A stretch of DNA of 64,000 nucleotides from Phymatolithon calcareum (taxonomy: Eukaryota; Rhodophyta; Florideophyceae; Hapalidiales), in assembly GCA_977006965.1 (NCBI GenBank), contig OZ345354.1:2914001-2978000 (forward strand). The letters run 5' to 3'. Below the pieces are notes generated by a model, which saw only the letters and a list, made by a program, of their open reading frames with translations, searched no databases and was not told the DNA's origin. The stretch's first letter is position 1. Every line of letters begins with the position of its first letter. Of this stretch, positions 31,898 through 42,497 are shown in pieces. The position numbers and the translations under genes were made by a program.

Positions 31898-32358
31898 CGT
31901 TTTCTTCGTCTTCTGCTTCTCCACAAACTATTTCTGCCACTCAAGCCTGCTTGTCCTCGCTACTGCCGGAACTCTGGCCTTCTTCTTCGAATTGCGCTGC
32001 TGTAGAGTTCGTGGTCCGGACGTGTCGTACACCGTATGCTCCATGGTGTACGACGCTTCCTGGAACCTGAACCCATACCTAGTGTTAATGTTGGACTGGT
32101 TGAGTGAATTTGCTGTCGACTTAAGTGTCTCGGAGGGCGAGTGAGTCTTAACTCAACCATGTCTAACAATAACACCGGGTATGGGTTCACGTCCCAGAAA
32201 ACCTCGTACACTATGGAGCATACAGCGTAGGACACGCCTGGACTACGAACTCCAAAGCAGGGAAATGCGAAGAAGAAGGGCCAGAGTTCTGGCAGCAGCG
32301 AGGACAAGCAGGGTGAGCGACAGAGAAAGTTTGTGGAGAAGCATAAGACGAAGAAGAC
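31898..32358. repeat. Large inverted repeat, arms about 215 bp
   Basis: TGCTTCTCCACAAACT, CCTGCTTGTCCTCGCT and ACTCTGGCC on the left return as reverse complements at 32264-32355. The arms are roughly 85% identical around a centre near 32110-32150. Read outward, both arms encode a similar peptide: PDVSYTVCSMVYDASW on the plus strand (left) and PGVSYAVCSIVYEVFW on the minus strand (right), followed by NPYxVLxLD. Confidence 0.8.
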
Positions 32359-34197
32359 GGAGACAAACTTGCATACATGTGCCGTGGCTGTTGGAACATT
32401 TCTTGCTGTTTACTGAGAGCTAGCACTACTCTACTTATAGCCTGTTCTTCTTTCTTTTCTTTTATTGCGGGATTTATCAGAGCTGGTAAACAACTCCACA
32501 TCCTTACCGCTCCAGTAGACTTAACAGATACGAGTGGTCCTTGATGTCACAACAGCTGCCCAAGCTGCACAATGTGCAGACCTTGGGGAAGCTTAACATC
32601 TATATCGCTACATAGCCAATCTTCAGTCGCCGTCCTTCAAAGGGATGCCCCGGGTTGGAAACCATTTAGGACGCTCACGGTAGCTAGTCATCTCGCTGCC
32701 TTCTTTCATCTTCTTCTGTCTTCTCTCCCAGCTTCCTTGAGCGTTGCGGCACACCACTCAGGGCGGAATCCATGTACTACCATACTACCAGAAGGTGATA
32801 GTCTTCTCCCATGGGGAGGCCGGATCACAGCTCTTGCAAGTTCAAAAAAACCCTGCACTGTAGCGGGGAAAAATTCCTGACTGAGCTCTTGGTTCCTATC
32901 TGTGACGCACAGGTGAACGGGCCGGACCGGTATGATAGCCGGCCTGTATCAAATCCGCTTAAATTCGCAAGATTTTCTCGAAATCTTGCAACGGCGGGCT
33001 TGGGTCTGGCATTTCAAGTGTGGCAAGTTCTCGATTCGCCAAGTCCCTGGAGTGCGCGTTCACGATCGCGTCCGCCATTTCCGGCGGGATTACCGTCGGA
33101 AGGAGCGCTTTGTGCAGCTTTATCGCTGCGGCCACTTGCGCCGGCGCGGGCGCCCGCGCCCGCGCCGGAAACTTGTCTTTTTTCGTTTGTGGTCCGTTCG
33201 GTCCGGTCAAACCCTTCTCCTATAGCCTGTTCGTGTGCCAGGCGTCGTCTAGCGTGTGTGCACCGGTGTCGCCCTGTGGAGTCGCAAGGCGCACGCGGTG
33301 CTCTTGTGCGTGCACGTGTGCATGACGGCGCACGTGTGCATGGTGCGAAGCTGTCAGTGGCCATTGATGTTGTTTCTTTTGGTCCGACTGTATTTCTATT
33401 GACGCTTCCTTCAATGAAGTCTTCAATAGCGCCATCTGTTTTTCGACTTGCCATGCTACGGGATGGTTGCACAATCTCGGTGAGAGCGTTTTGTTCTCGA
33501 TACTGTACCAACAAATTGCACTCTTTGGAATATGTGGTCAGGTATAACAGAACCAGAAATGTGAACGAAAGTGCTGCTCGGGTTCATTTTGGGTATATTT
33601 TCGCAGCTCTTTTCAAGACCAAGAAACAAATCTTGAAAGTGCAAGCACCAATTCAACTCGTTGCCTCATTTACCACCCATATTGTGCGTTAATCAAAGTC
33701 AAGAATGACTGGACCAGCCTCTGATTTAGAATGCGAACGTCTCTAATTCACATGCAACTTTGGTTTCTACTGCATTCTGCTTCATCTAACGTTCCTCCAG
33801 TCTCCGCTTCCAAAATTTCGAAATTCGCTGATGAGTCACGCATACTCACACTGCATCTCTTCCATCGTCTTGACATTATTCAATACTCTCTAACAAAAAA
33901 ACAAGGATGGAATATATAGCCATCTTTCCAATTGAATTTGATTCACGTTGGCAGAGCGCCTAGGCATACAATGTGTTCTCGTTGCGGCGGGGCAGTTCAC
34001 ATTAGCTCGCTTCGAAAAACATGTACGAAAAGCTCACGCATGAGGTATGTATTTTTGAGTAAGTGAGGGTCGGGAGCACCTAGTGCCACTTTCCATCCGC
34101 CTGAAGGTCTCGGTATTCCCAACGGTTCCAGATGCAGAATTGTGGGAAGTGAGAAAATGTGGCTCGACAGTTCCCACTTTGCGACAATTCTTGATCT
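32359..34197. other. No gene supported; local GC-rich patch
   Basis: A 293-codon plus-strand ORF (32811-33692) and a 166-codon minus-strand ORF (33514-33014) overlap, but both owe their length to the GC-rich centre (33060-33360) and lack recognisable domains. Around 33143-33172 GGCGCGGGCGCCCGCGCC is nearly palindromic. Confidence 0.35.
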
Positions 34198-34285
34198 GGG
34201 AATCCTCTCGCTCAACGAGAAACTCCGTTGCATGAGCATCTGGACGCTCATGCAACGGATTTTCTCGTTGAGCGACAGGATTCCC
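34198..34285. repeat. 88-bp foldback
   Basis: GGGAATCCTCTCGCTCAACG on the left, continuing to CCGTTGCATGAGC, is mirrored by GCTCATGCAACGG...CGTTGAGCGACAGGATTCCC. The arms are about 38 bp with a few mismatches and an 8-nt loop. Confidence 0.8.
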
Positions 34286-35021
34286 GATGGAACATGTCTA
34301 ATGCTCAAAGGGAAACAAATCAAACATACTCACATAGCCCTAATCGAATGAGCTCCGTAGCATGAGTCGAGGAAGCTCCTTCACGTCGTCAAGGCACCTG
34401 GTTCGACCATATGAGTCACAAAATTAACAAAGTTTTGCTGGTTTCCACATCAGATTCTGAAGGAGGAGCAGGTGTACAGTACTACCTAACCTGAACAAGT
34501 TTACCGCGCCCAATGTTTCACAGGAAACGTGAAAACTGCGCTCGCAGAGCAGAACACAATTGGCTGGGCTGCAATTGGCATGTAAGGCGTCTGTATTCCC
34601 AATCCAAATTTGTGTGTCGAGGAGTTTCGAAAGTGCAATAGCACCCCGCCACTTGTGAATCCGGTCATTGAGGCGCCCCGTGGGGACACAGTAGTGTCTG
34701 CGATGGATGGGCAGAAACCTGAACCGACACCACCCGATTATGGGACAGCTAATTCGCTCTCAGGAGGATGAGCACTTAGCATGCTCTGACATTTCTAATA
34801 TGGGAACCAAAAGCCGTCCGAATAAAGGGTAAACGTATTCTCGAATGCGATGTGTAAGATTTGACAAAGAATTTGGACTCCATGAACGCCGCGAAGGATA
34901 AACTATTCAATGCAAAGACTCTCGCGACTGACGCATTCACGAAGCTGAGACGTATTATTTCGAAAAAAAAATGGTACAGAAGGCACCTAGCCTGTTCACT
35001 TGCGGCAGCAGATTCCAAGGG

Positions 35022-35848
35022 ACTGTTGTGCCGAATCCAAACACCGAACCAAAGACGGGAAATCCTGGCCTTCAAGATGCTGAGGAGAACAAAGGACAAA
35101 GAAAAGATGTACCTACAAAAGCCGCCTGAGAGCAGAAACAACCAAGAGCTCCAGTCGACCAGGAACGACATTGCCGCTATGGAAAACAGGGAACCGTTTG
35201 TGGAAGCAACCAAACACATTCAAGCAAAGCAGTCTGCCGAAATGCTTCGCTCAAAATTCCTCACAATGGAAGGAGATCGTCTCGAATTGAAGAGGAAGAG
35301 GAGAATCCCGTATGACAAGACGAGCGAGCTACCAGCAATCCTCAAACTCCCGAAGGTGAAGCACAGGCAATTAGCGCTTCAGTACGTCTGCGGAAGATTT
35401 CCGCAGGTGTCGACAACAAGCATGGTGGAAAAATTTGGAAACCGAGCTCGACAGCATATGGCAACGCTGGAAAACAATCTGTCAGGATATGACTTGGAAG
35501 AAGAAAAAAGACCGCATACCGAGAAAGCACTTAACGAGCTCCTGCTATTCAGCAAGGCAATCATAGAGTGCATGGAAAATGAAGAAGGACTGCTCTGAAA
35601 TCAAGATACGAGAAGTTAACTAGATGTCCCTCAGGACACAAAGCCAAATAGCGGGAACACCAGCAGCGAACCCACAAGAACACCACATAGTAGGTAGGAC
35701 GATCCAGGTTCCAAACTTTCCCCACCGCCTATGGAAGGCGGTAGGTTTCAACGGTCTACACACTGGAAGGTAGCAACTGAGGAAGCCTTGCCCGTATATT
35801 CGTAAGACTGTGAGGCTTTTAAATAAACTCCAATCAAAAAAAAAAAAA
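35022..35848 (+). mobile_element. LINE subfamily II, 5'-truncated, poly(A) tail and 14-bp target duplication
   Basis: GCAGATTCCAAGGG occurs at 35008-35021 and again at 35849-35862. Between them lie the C-terminal LINE frame (to the stop at 35596-35598), a 3' UTR with GAGGAAGCCTTGCC, AAATAAA and 13 A's (35836-35848). The frame has the same plan as LINE subfamily I: charged coiled segment, LPAILKLPKVKHRQLALQYV, and the end MENEEGLL. The apparent N-terminus of the ORF from 34861 belongs to the target DNA. Confidence 0.85.
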
Positions 35849-36140
35849 GCAGATTCCAAGGGGTCGTCTATTCCATCTGTTGTTACCGACGTTCCGTGCT
35901 TTTCGCACCGGCTTCTAATAAGGGTTGAAGGAAACATTAAATTTTGGTTAAAAACGAAATTTCACTTATTATCAGGTCTATTTTTTCGACCACCGTGCCG
36001 CACATCGATGACTTTATGCATACAATTAATAACAACAGGGTGGGAAACGCTCGTCCCAAGCCGCAGATCTATCTTCCGCCCCGTACGACACTTCCAGAGA
36101 CATCGAGGTAGTCCCCGCCGCGCGTAAATGCGTTCATGGA

Positions 36141-38813
36141 CAGGGGTCGGTTAAAATGGATTGACATTGCAATGAATTGCAATCCTCAATAGAAATCGAA
36201 GATTGGGCCATTCTGCAGCATTGCAATTTGCATTGCGCCATCTTTGGTGATTTCAATACCGATTGCTGAAGTGGTTACACTAATTTAAGTACCCTAAATA
36301 CGTACCAGTCGTGCGCCAGCTGACCACGAATCGTCGACATCCCGGGAACAGTACATGTAAGGCATACTTTATACCGTGCTGGCTATTTCCTGACAACGTC
36401 ACTGTCGACTCCACGTGATAACAGCATATGAAAGGCAAACCCTTATCAGATTGTACCTTGCTGGCTGCTCATTTGCAACCTGGCAGCATAACGCTTCATG
36501 TTCTATGTGCGCTTATACCCTAGTGCGGTACTTATGCAATTACACCAGATTCAAAGCAAACCCTTTCGTGTTGTACCTTGCTGGCCATTCTTTTGCAATC
36601 TCGCAGCACAGTAATTTTATGTTCTAAGCGCGCTTGTACCACCGTACGGTTTTTATATAAAGGAAGAGATTCTCAAATCTTGTGTCTGCTCTCCAATCCA
36701 TCCAATAACGTTCTACCATGCAAGATCCATCCCCGAAGGAAGTTGTACTCGCTCTCATGTCCTTCGTCGGCAAGGAAAAGCGCGAAATCACCGACATCTC
36801 TACCGGTCGACAAGTCGAGAAAGTGTACGTGCAGTACCAATGCCCAAAACGTTCCTGTGCGCTATCTGTCGTTTCGTTTATCGACAAGACGGGTTTTAAC
36901 AACCCGTACGGGCATCTCAAGCGTTGTTATGCTAAAGGTCATACCTCCGAGAAGCAGGAAATAACGCTCAATCTAATGTACCAAGAAGCACTATCGACGG
37001 CACAAGAGAAGGGCGGAACCATCAAATCCCATTTCGCATCTCTATCGCTTTCCGAGTACGAAAAAACGGTCTACGCGTATCTTCGTATGATCATCATGAA
37101 AAGTCTACCTCTTTATTATGTTGACGACGCCGAAGTTCGGAAGTTCTCTCGTTTTTCGGTTGCTTTGTGCTGTAAGACTGTGACTGGGTTCATCTTTGAG
37201 CTAGTTGAGCTCGTCGAAAATCGCATTGCATGTGAGATGGAGGGAACAATTAGAGCTCTTTTGCACGACGGCTGGTCCTGCAGCGGTGTGCACTATGTCG
37301 CAGCGATTGCTTCCTATTGCACTACTAGTACTACTGCTCATTTGAACTCCGGTGTAACAGTACAACACACGCCACGTCTTGTATTGTTGGGTCTATCCCC
37401 TTTGGGGAAAGTTGATGATGTGGATTCCACCGATCGCGACTCTGTAGAAGAAGCAACGCGATTCAATGCTGAGGCACATTTGCACTATTTCCGAGCTATT
37501 CTCCAGTTCTTTGGGCAGAATTTTGATGACTGGTGTGTTTGTTTTGTGGCCGATAGCACAAGTACGAATCGGAGGCTAGCGCGGATGAGTGGGAAACCTC
37601 ATGTTGGATGTAACAGCCACAAGCTGAATTTGGAAGTGAACCGCATGTTGGATACACATACTGATTTTTTTGACACTGTAGAGTCAGTGCACGGTACTAT
37701 GAGATCCGCCACACAACTCAAGAATGCAGCGATCCTTCGAAATTTGACCGAACTAAGGCCAATAATGCACAACCAAACGCGATGGTCTGGGAAAGTGCAA
37801 ATGTTGCGCAGATTTTTGCAAATTCGCAACGAACTTTTCGCAGTAAGCGAGAGCGCTGATGGCAACATATGTGTCGACACTTCCATCCGCTTCGAAGGTA
37901 AGGTCAAGCGGTATAACAAGATGCTGTCCGAAATTGATGTTGTAACGAAATCCTTGCAAATTCGCGGTCACACATTGTCGTCATGTCGCCAAGATTTGGA
38001 TGTCCTCATAGAAACAGTTGCCGCTGAGAGAAGCAAAAGGCGCTCTGTCTTTTACCAGTGCAAACTCGGGACGCACTACATAGCACCGAGTGCAGCGGCG
38101 ATGGTGCCTGATCCGCTGCTCGAGTCTGGCGTGTTGAAGATTCAACGAGGTCGCTCCAATGATCTTTCCGAAGAAGAAAGGGACGCAGTGTCAACTCTGA
38201 AAGCTAAGTCGATGAACGAAATTGTTACTCGTGTGGGAGAAGACATGTCGACGGAGACCCCGTCCATGGTAAAGCGTCTTGCTAAGCGCCGTAAAACGGG
38301 AGGACGGAAGGAAGACTATGTCAACTGTGATTTTATCATGGGTTCGGTTGCAGAGGTAGAGCGCCTCTGGAGTATTGCGAAATACGTTCTAACCGAAAAC
38401 AGACGGAGGATGACTCCTCAACTGTTCGAAGCGCTAGTGTTCTTGAAAGTTAACAACCGCTTTTGGGACGCAGAGCTGGTATGCAAAGCTATCACCGGGA
38501 ATCGTTCGGAAAATGCGAAAGCGCGCATGAGAGACCATGAAATTAACGTAGAAATGTCGTATAGTGTCTAATGAGAGTGCTTTGTGTCTTGTAGTTGGGC
38601 TTTGTAGTGCCGTGAATGTGTGGCTGTTTCTGTTGTAATGTTTTTTGCTTTACATGACCATTAAACGATATTCATCGCCCGAGATCATTGCAATTAGGAT
38701 TTCTACGACTGCCAGTATTGCAATTCGCATTGCATCGCCGTGTGAGACGCCCTTGGCATTGGGTATTGTATCTTTTTCTCCAATCGCTTGCAATGGCATT
38801 GTTCCGATCCCTG
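36141..38813 (+). mobile_element. Complete hAT transposon (2,673 bp) with 8-bp target duplication
   Basis: The left end CAGGGGTCGG and the right end CCGATCCCTG are inverted repeats (CAGGG-TCGG). TTCATGGA flanks both sides (36133-36140, 38814-38821). Both subterminal regions carry several ATTGCAAT words, likely transposase-binding sites. The leader holds an imperfect tandem duplication of about 125 bp (36430-36530 and 36557-36655) with TTGTACCTTGCTGGC in each unit. TATATAAA at about 36653 lies some 65 bp before the ATG. The transposase is intact. Confidence 0.95.
36718..38571 (+). CDS. hAT-family transposase, intact
   Basis: This 617-residue transposase has no stop or frameshift. The N-terminal segment CPKRSCALSVV...GHLKRC looks like a degenerate BED-type zinc finger for DNA binding. 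The RNase H-like catalytic core shows Asp in LHDGWS (about residue 184), Asp in VADSTSTNRRLA (about 279) and Glu in VAEVERLWSIA (546-548). Between the last two lies the all-alpha insertion with HKLNLEVN. The hAT dimerisation motif ends the protein (ENRRRMTPQLFEALVFLKVN, NRFWD). It cuts and pastes elements with matching ends via hairpin chemistry. It could act on the non-autonomous hAT-like elements in the window, though their ends differ beyond CAGGG. Not spliced. Confidence 0.93.
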   Translation: MQDPSPKEVVLALMSFVGKEKREITDISTGRQVEKVYVQYQCPKRSCALSVVSFIDKTGFNNPYGHLKRCYAKGHTSEKQEITLNLMYQEALSTAQEKGGTIKSHFASLSLSEYEKTVYAYLRMIIMKSLPLYYVDDAEVRKFSRFSVALCCKTVTGFIFELVELVENRIACEMEGTIRALLHDGWSCSGVHYVAAIASYCTTSTTAHLNSGVTVQHTPRLVLLGLSPLGKVDDVDSTDRDSVEEATRFNAEAHLHYFRAILQFFGQNFDDWCVCFVADSTSTNRRLARMSGKPHVGCNSHKLNLEVNRMLDTHTDFFDTVESVHGTMRSATQLKNAAILRNLTELRPIMHNQTRWSGKVQMLRRFLQIRNELFAVSESADGNICVDTSIRFEGKVKRYNKMLSEIDVVTKSLQIRGHTLSSCRQDLDVLIETVAAERSKRRSVFYQCKLGTHYIAPSAAAMVPDPLLESGVLKIQRGRSNDLSEEERDAVSTLKAKSMNEIVTRVGEDMSTETPSMVKRLAKRRKTGGRKEDYVNCDFIMGSVAEVERLWSIAKYVLTENRRRMTPQLFEALVFLKVNNRFWDAELVCKAITGNRSENAKARMRDHEINVEMSYSV

Positions 38814-38821
38814 TTCATGGA

Positions 38822-40269
38822 CTATCCATTGCGCTATCGTCCTCAATTCGTCAAAATGCGCAACGAGTGGCACCAGTGTAATGATTTGATGAATGAAGGG
38901 GTTTGGTGCAGTAGAGTTTAAAGTTTTATAATTTTTTAATCCAAGTTTATATAAAGCGCAGCAGACTTCCGAAGATATGGGCAGCACTTCCTCGGCTGCT
39001 AACTACCGTCGACGTAAAGTTTAATAATGTACAGCACTGAATTAGGCAATATGATAGATGTGGTGATAGAAGTGAGTGCACGTGGGTGTACTGTATTGCT
39101 GGAGGTTGCACTGCTGTGACGAGGGAGAGAGTTCAGATGCTTCGTACAGGGCCTTCTGAGTATCATAGAATTAATTTGTCAATAGAAGGTGGGTGGGGTT
39201 TCATATTGTTCATTTGATTGATATATGACGTATTGATGGGTCGGTAGTGTACAGTGAATGAGTTGAAGGAGAGGGAGCCGTGTTCGGTGTCGGTTGCACT
39301 TTCGGTTTCCGTTTTAGTGTTGTAGTTGCGAGCGTTCGTCCATTGCCATGGTGGTTGACATGCGTTGAGATGAGGTGAGGAAAAAGGGGTGACTTTTATA
39401 ATGTGAAGATAGTTTGGAAGTGGTATGGGTAGGAGATGGTGACGACAATATACAGGATAAAAATTGTGTTCGGCAACATGGGACAGTGGAATCGGATTTG
39501 GGCGGATGCGGTGGGCGAGGAGGCGAAAATGTGAGGACCCGGTTTGAGAATGGGGGACCGTGGTGCCGTGTGGGATGGATGCGATGTGTTTGTTGTCTGC
39601 GGGGCTTGTGAGAGGCGCGGAAAACAGAATTTAGTAGAATGGGCGATTTTAGTAGTGATTGTACAAGTTGTAAATAATTGAAGGTAGAAGAGGAAGGAAA
39701 GGATTCAGGGGAGGGTGGGATGTTTAGAAACAAGAGCAGGGTACCATTTGCAGTGATTCGGCGTCTTATTGATATTGATTATGTGAAAAAGTGTGGATTT
39801 TGAAAGTGAGGGTTAAAAGGTGATTGTGGGGTGGTAAAAGGCGGTGGGTTGGAAAAAACCAGGTTTCGAGCATCAGCGAGACGGGGCAAAGGTAGTGGGA
39901 GGGTGAGAAGTGGGTAAAAAGGAGGTTTCCAAAAATTTTGCCTCCGGCCAGCAGGGCCTCAAAAGAGTTTGCAAGTGTTGGAGGTGGCCAATTTCAGAAT
40001 TTTCCAAATCAGCAACATACCGTCCTGTGCCCTGCCTACTTAAACAACGTCCACGTACAAACTGTGCAACCGCAAAGAAAGCCTTCCTTTCCCACATAAC
40101 GCTCCCTATTTCAGCCCTTTACAAAAATGAACCACACTGCCCATGCTGTATTTAATGAATTAAAATGATAATTTAATTATCTCCACGTTCCTACTATATA
40201 TTCAAACTTGGTGCTCGTTCTGCTGCACGCTTCGCCCAATGCCTTCACACTCACACACAATCGTGATGA
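38822..40269. other. No gene seen; C-poor, G/T/A-rich plus strand
   Basis: From about 39000 to 39900 the plus strand is conspicuously poor in C. The minus-strand 139-codon ORF at 39733-39314 is Pro/Ser/His-rich only because of this skew and is not accepted. Confidence 0.4.
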
Positions 40270-40788
40270 TTACGCAGCAGCAGCAACAGGAACGGTGCCC
40301 GGGTCTCCTGAGTTCAGCACTCCGACGAAGGTACAATCAATGTTGCTGATGCACTTCACAAGATGCACAAGACCCTGAGGGAACACCGTGGAATCCCCCT
40401 TCCTCACCACATTCCGGATAATTCTCGCATTATTTCATTCGTCCCACAGGTAGGAAACCATTGTTCCTCTGGTCACATACAGCACCTCGGCGCCACGCGG
40501 ATGGTAATGTTTTACAAACCGACGGCCAGATGCGACATGCACTGTAGAGATGCGGAACTGGGTGTCGGTCGCAGACAGCGCCTTCGTGTTGGTGGCGTCA
40601 GCGGTGATACCCGAAAAGGCTTTATTTCGGGAGATCGGCGGGACATTGCCACGGATGACAAAGTCAGCGTCACGAAAGATGGAGCGGACCTTTTAAGCAG
40701 TGAATGGGCCGAGGCTGGGGATGGCGGCGGTGGAGATGTGGAGGAGAGCGGAAAAGAGGAGAGCGGTGATAAGTGATAAGCGCGGCAT
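40270..40788 (-). pseudogene. Secreted cupin (germin-like) pseudogene with two in-frame stops
   Basis: The minus-strand frame from ATG at 40788 to TAA at 40270-40272 is 172 codons long. It begins with a signal peptide (MPRLSLITALLFSALLHIST). It contains both cupin motifs: HYHPRGAEVLYVTRG (HxHx4Ex6G) and GDSTVFPQGLVHLVKCISN (Gx5PxGx2Hx3N). All metal ligands (two His, Glu, His) are kept. TAA at 40693-40695 just after the signal region and TGA at 40435-40437 after YLWDE break it, so no single long ORF is seen. The frame is otherwise collinear with germin-like proteins (oxalate oxidase / superoxide dismutase-type Mn cupins). Two stops without frameshift suggest recent decay. Introns hiding both stops are possible but I see no convincing splice sites. 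Confidence 0.8.
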
Positions 40789-41609
40789 TTGTGTGAGAAG
40801 CTGCTTGGTTTGGTTGCTAGGATATACGACTGGCACGTTAATGATGTATAGATTGAACCGCAAAAACAACCTCTTTCTATCGCCATGTGACGGAAAATAG
40901 TCTCGTTGATTTTCTCGGAGAATTTTGCTCCTCTCTCTAATCCTGCAAGATCTATCTGTAACCCTGACGATGAGAAGAAGCTAATAGAAACATCATCAGT
41001 TTAAGCTGTACTGAAAGCAGTGCTTTGCACCACTTTGGCCAAGTATAGTACAGTCATAAATGGTGGTACAGACCCCTGCTCAGCGACGTGACAATGCGAA
41101 AAGCTCGGCCACATCTACGGGACGGGCTGTGACTGCAGTAGAAGGTTTCGGCCAGGTATGGTTGATTAGGGAACGGGTGCCGGATGTTATGTCGTTGATG
41201 GACGTGCGGCACAGATGAGCTAATAGTGAGTACAGCAAAAGACGGGAATCGGTTGCTTGGGCCGGGGAGGCCCAGCTGGCTAGGGACGAAGATGGTGGAG
41301 ATTTAAGTGCAAATGTGTCTTCAGAATGATAAAATTGAGTATGTTTCCATGTCGTGCGGCATTATCGTGCGACGCTTGTGTAAATGCTGGACAACATCGA
41401 AAATATCGGCACCGAGACAAATGCCCCACGGGAACATTCATGCATTGTTACTGCGATCGCAACAGCCTGGTGCGCCGTGTGGACGAATCAGTTATAACAA
41501 AATAAGTCGGCGGTGAGGCTATTTCTAGAGTTTCGTGCGGTCGTGAGAATGATTTCTACGCTCCTGTTGGGAAACATTTCCGAGTGCAGCAAGGATCGAC
41601 TGTTCACTG
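40789..41609. other. No clear gene; possibly decayed Gypsy pol
   Basis: Translation in several frames gives scattered pol-like words from about 41040 onward, but nothing I can align with confidence. Confidence 0.3.
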
Positions 41610-42467
41610 AAAACTGTTCAGGCAGCTTATCGCTGTTTACAATCGGAGCTGAAACTGGGGCCCCAAGATTGGCCTACAGTAATCGGCATGATAATGACAG
41701 CTCTTAATGAAGCTCCACTCAAGCGACTGGGAAGTCGTGAGGATGGGACTTTTCGAACCCCTTTGGAGGTTATGACCGGAATCAAGCCGGCAAGGGCAAT
41801 GTTGCATTCAACAGCAATTGGAAAATCCAATGCCAAAGTGAGGAACCTAGAGAAAATCCGGGCAATGCAGATATTGGACATTGACGGTTTGCAAAAGCGT
41901 TTTGATGGATTGCACAAGGACGTGGCTGAACGAGGTACTGAAAATCGCGCGAAGAACATCAAGTCGCACAACAGGAAAACGAACTTGGTGGAACCGAAAT
42001 TTGAAAAGTGAGATTTTGTCTTGGTAAGACGTACCCAAGACAAAGGCCACAAGCAATCGCATCGATGGGTCGGACCGCGGCGGATTACCAAAATCGTCAT
42101 TGAGCTGATCTATGAGGTGGAGCACATGTTAACTCAAAAAGTTGAGAAAGTACATGCGGCACGCTTACAGATGTATCGAGCAGGAATAGACGGGGCAAAA
42201 GTATCCAAGGAACTGTTATCGCATACGGAGTGCAGCGAGGCAAAATACGAAATCGTGGAAGAGGTAATCGACGTATCAGGGAACGAAAGTGATGGGATAT
42301 TTGTTCAGGGTAAATGGTTGGGGTTGCCGGATCGTAGAGATTGGACGTGGCACCCAATCAAAGATATTCATGAAGATATCTCGGATAAGGTTGAAGAATT
42401 TTTGAAGACAACTAAGAAGAAGCGCACTGTAAAGCAAGCTCGCGAACAGATTGGGCTGTCCCGGTAA
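41610..42467 (+). mobile_element. Gypsy integrase C-terminus with chromodomain, broken
   Basis: The frame reads ELKLGPQDWPTVIGMIMTAL, LKRLGSREDGTFRTPLEVMT (the post-core integrase region), then TGA at 42009-42011 where FEK-stop-DFVLVRRT suggests a lost Trp. It continues through HRWVGPRRITKIV and ends with a chromodomain (YEIVEEVIDVSGNESDG...FVQGKWLGLP...WTWHP). This is the 3' end of pol of a chromovirus-type Gypsy element. Upstream pol is decayed. Confidence 0.75.
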
Positions 42468-42490
42468 ATGCCTCTGCTAAGCAGAGCCAT
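42468..42490 (+). other. Hairpin between Gypsy pol stop and LTR
   Basis: ATGCCTCTGC-TAA-GCAGAGCCAT (one mismatch) directly follows the pol stop codon (TAA) and directly precedes GGGGCAC-TGTAGA. An unrelated-sequence hairpin occupies the same place at 14612-14630. Confidence 0.55.
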
Positions 42491-42497
42491 GGGGCAC

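Noticed and set aside
32811-33692. 293-codon ORF
   Set aside because: No domain, low-complexity GC-driven middle, overlapped by a comparable ORF on the other strand.
34861-35021. N-terminal 53 residues of the 245-codon ORF at 34861-35598
   Set aside because: The LINE boundary set by the 14-bp target duplication lies at 35021/35022, so this part is target DNA joined in frame by chance.
39314-39733. 139-codon Pro/Ser-rich minus-strand ORF
   Set aside because: A by-product of the strand composition skew; no start context, repeats or domain.
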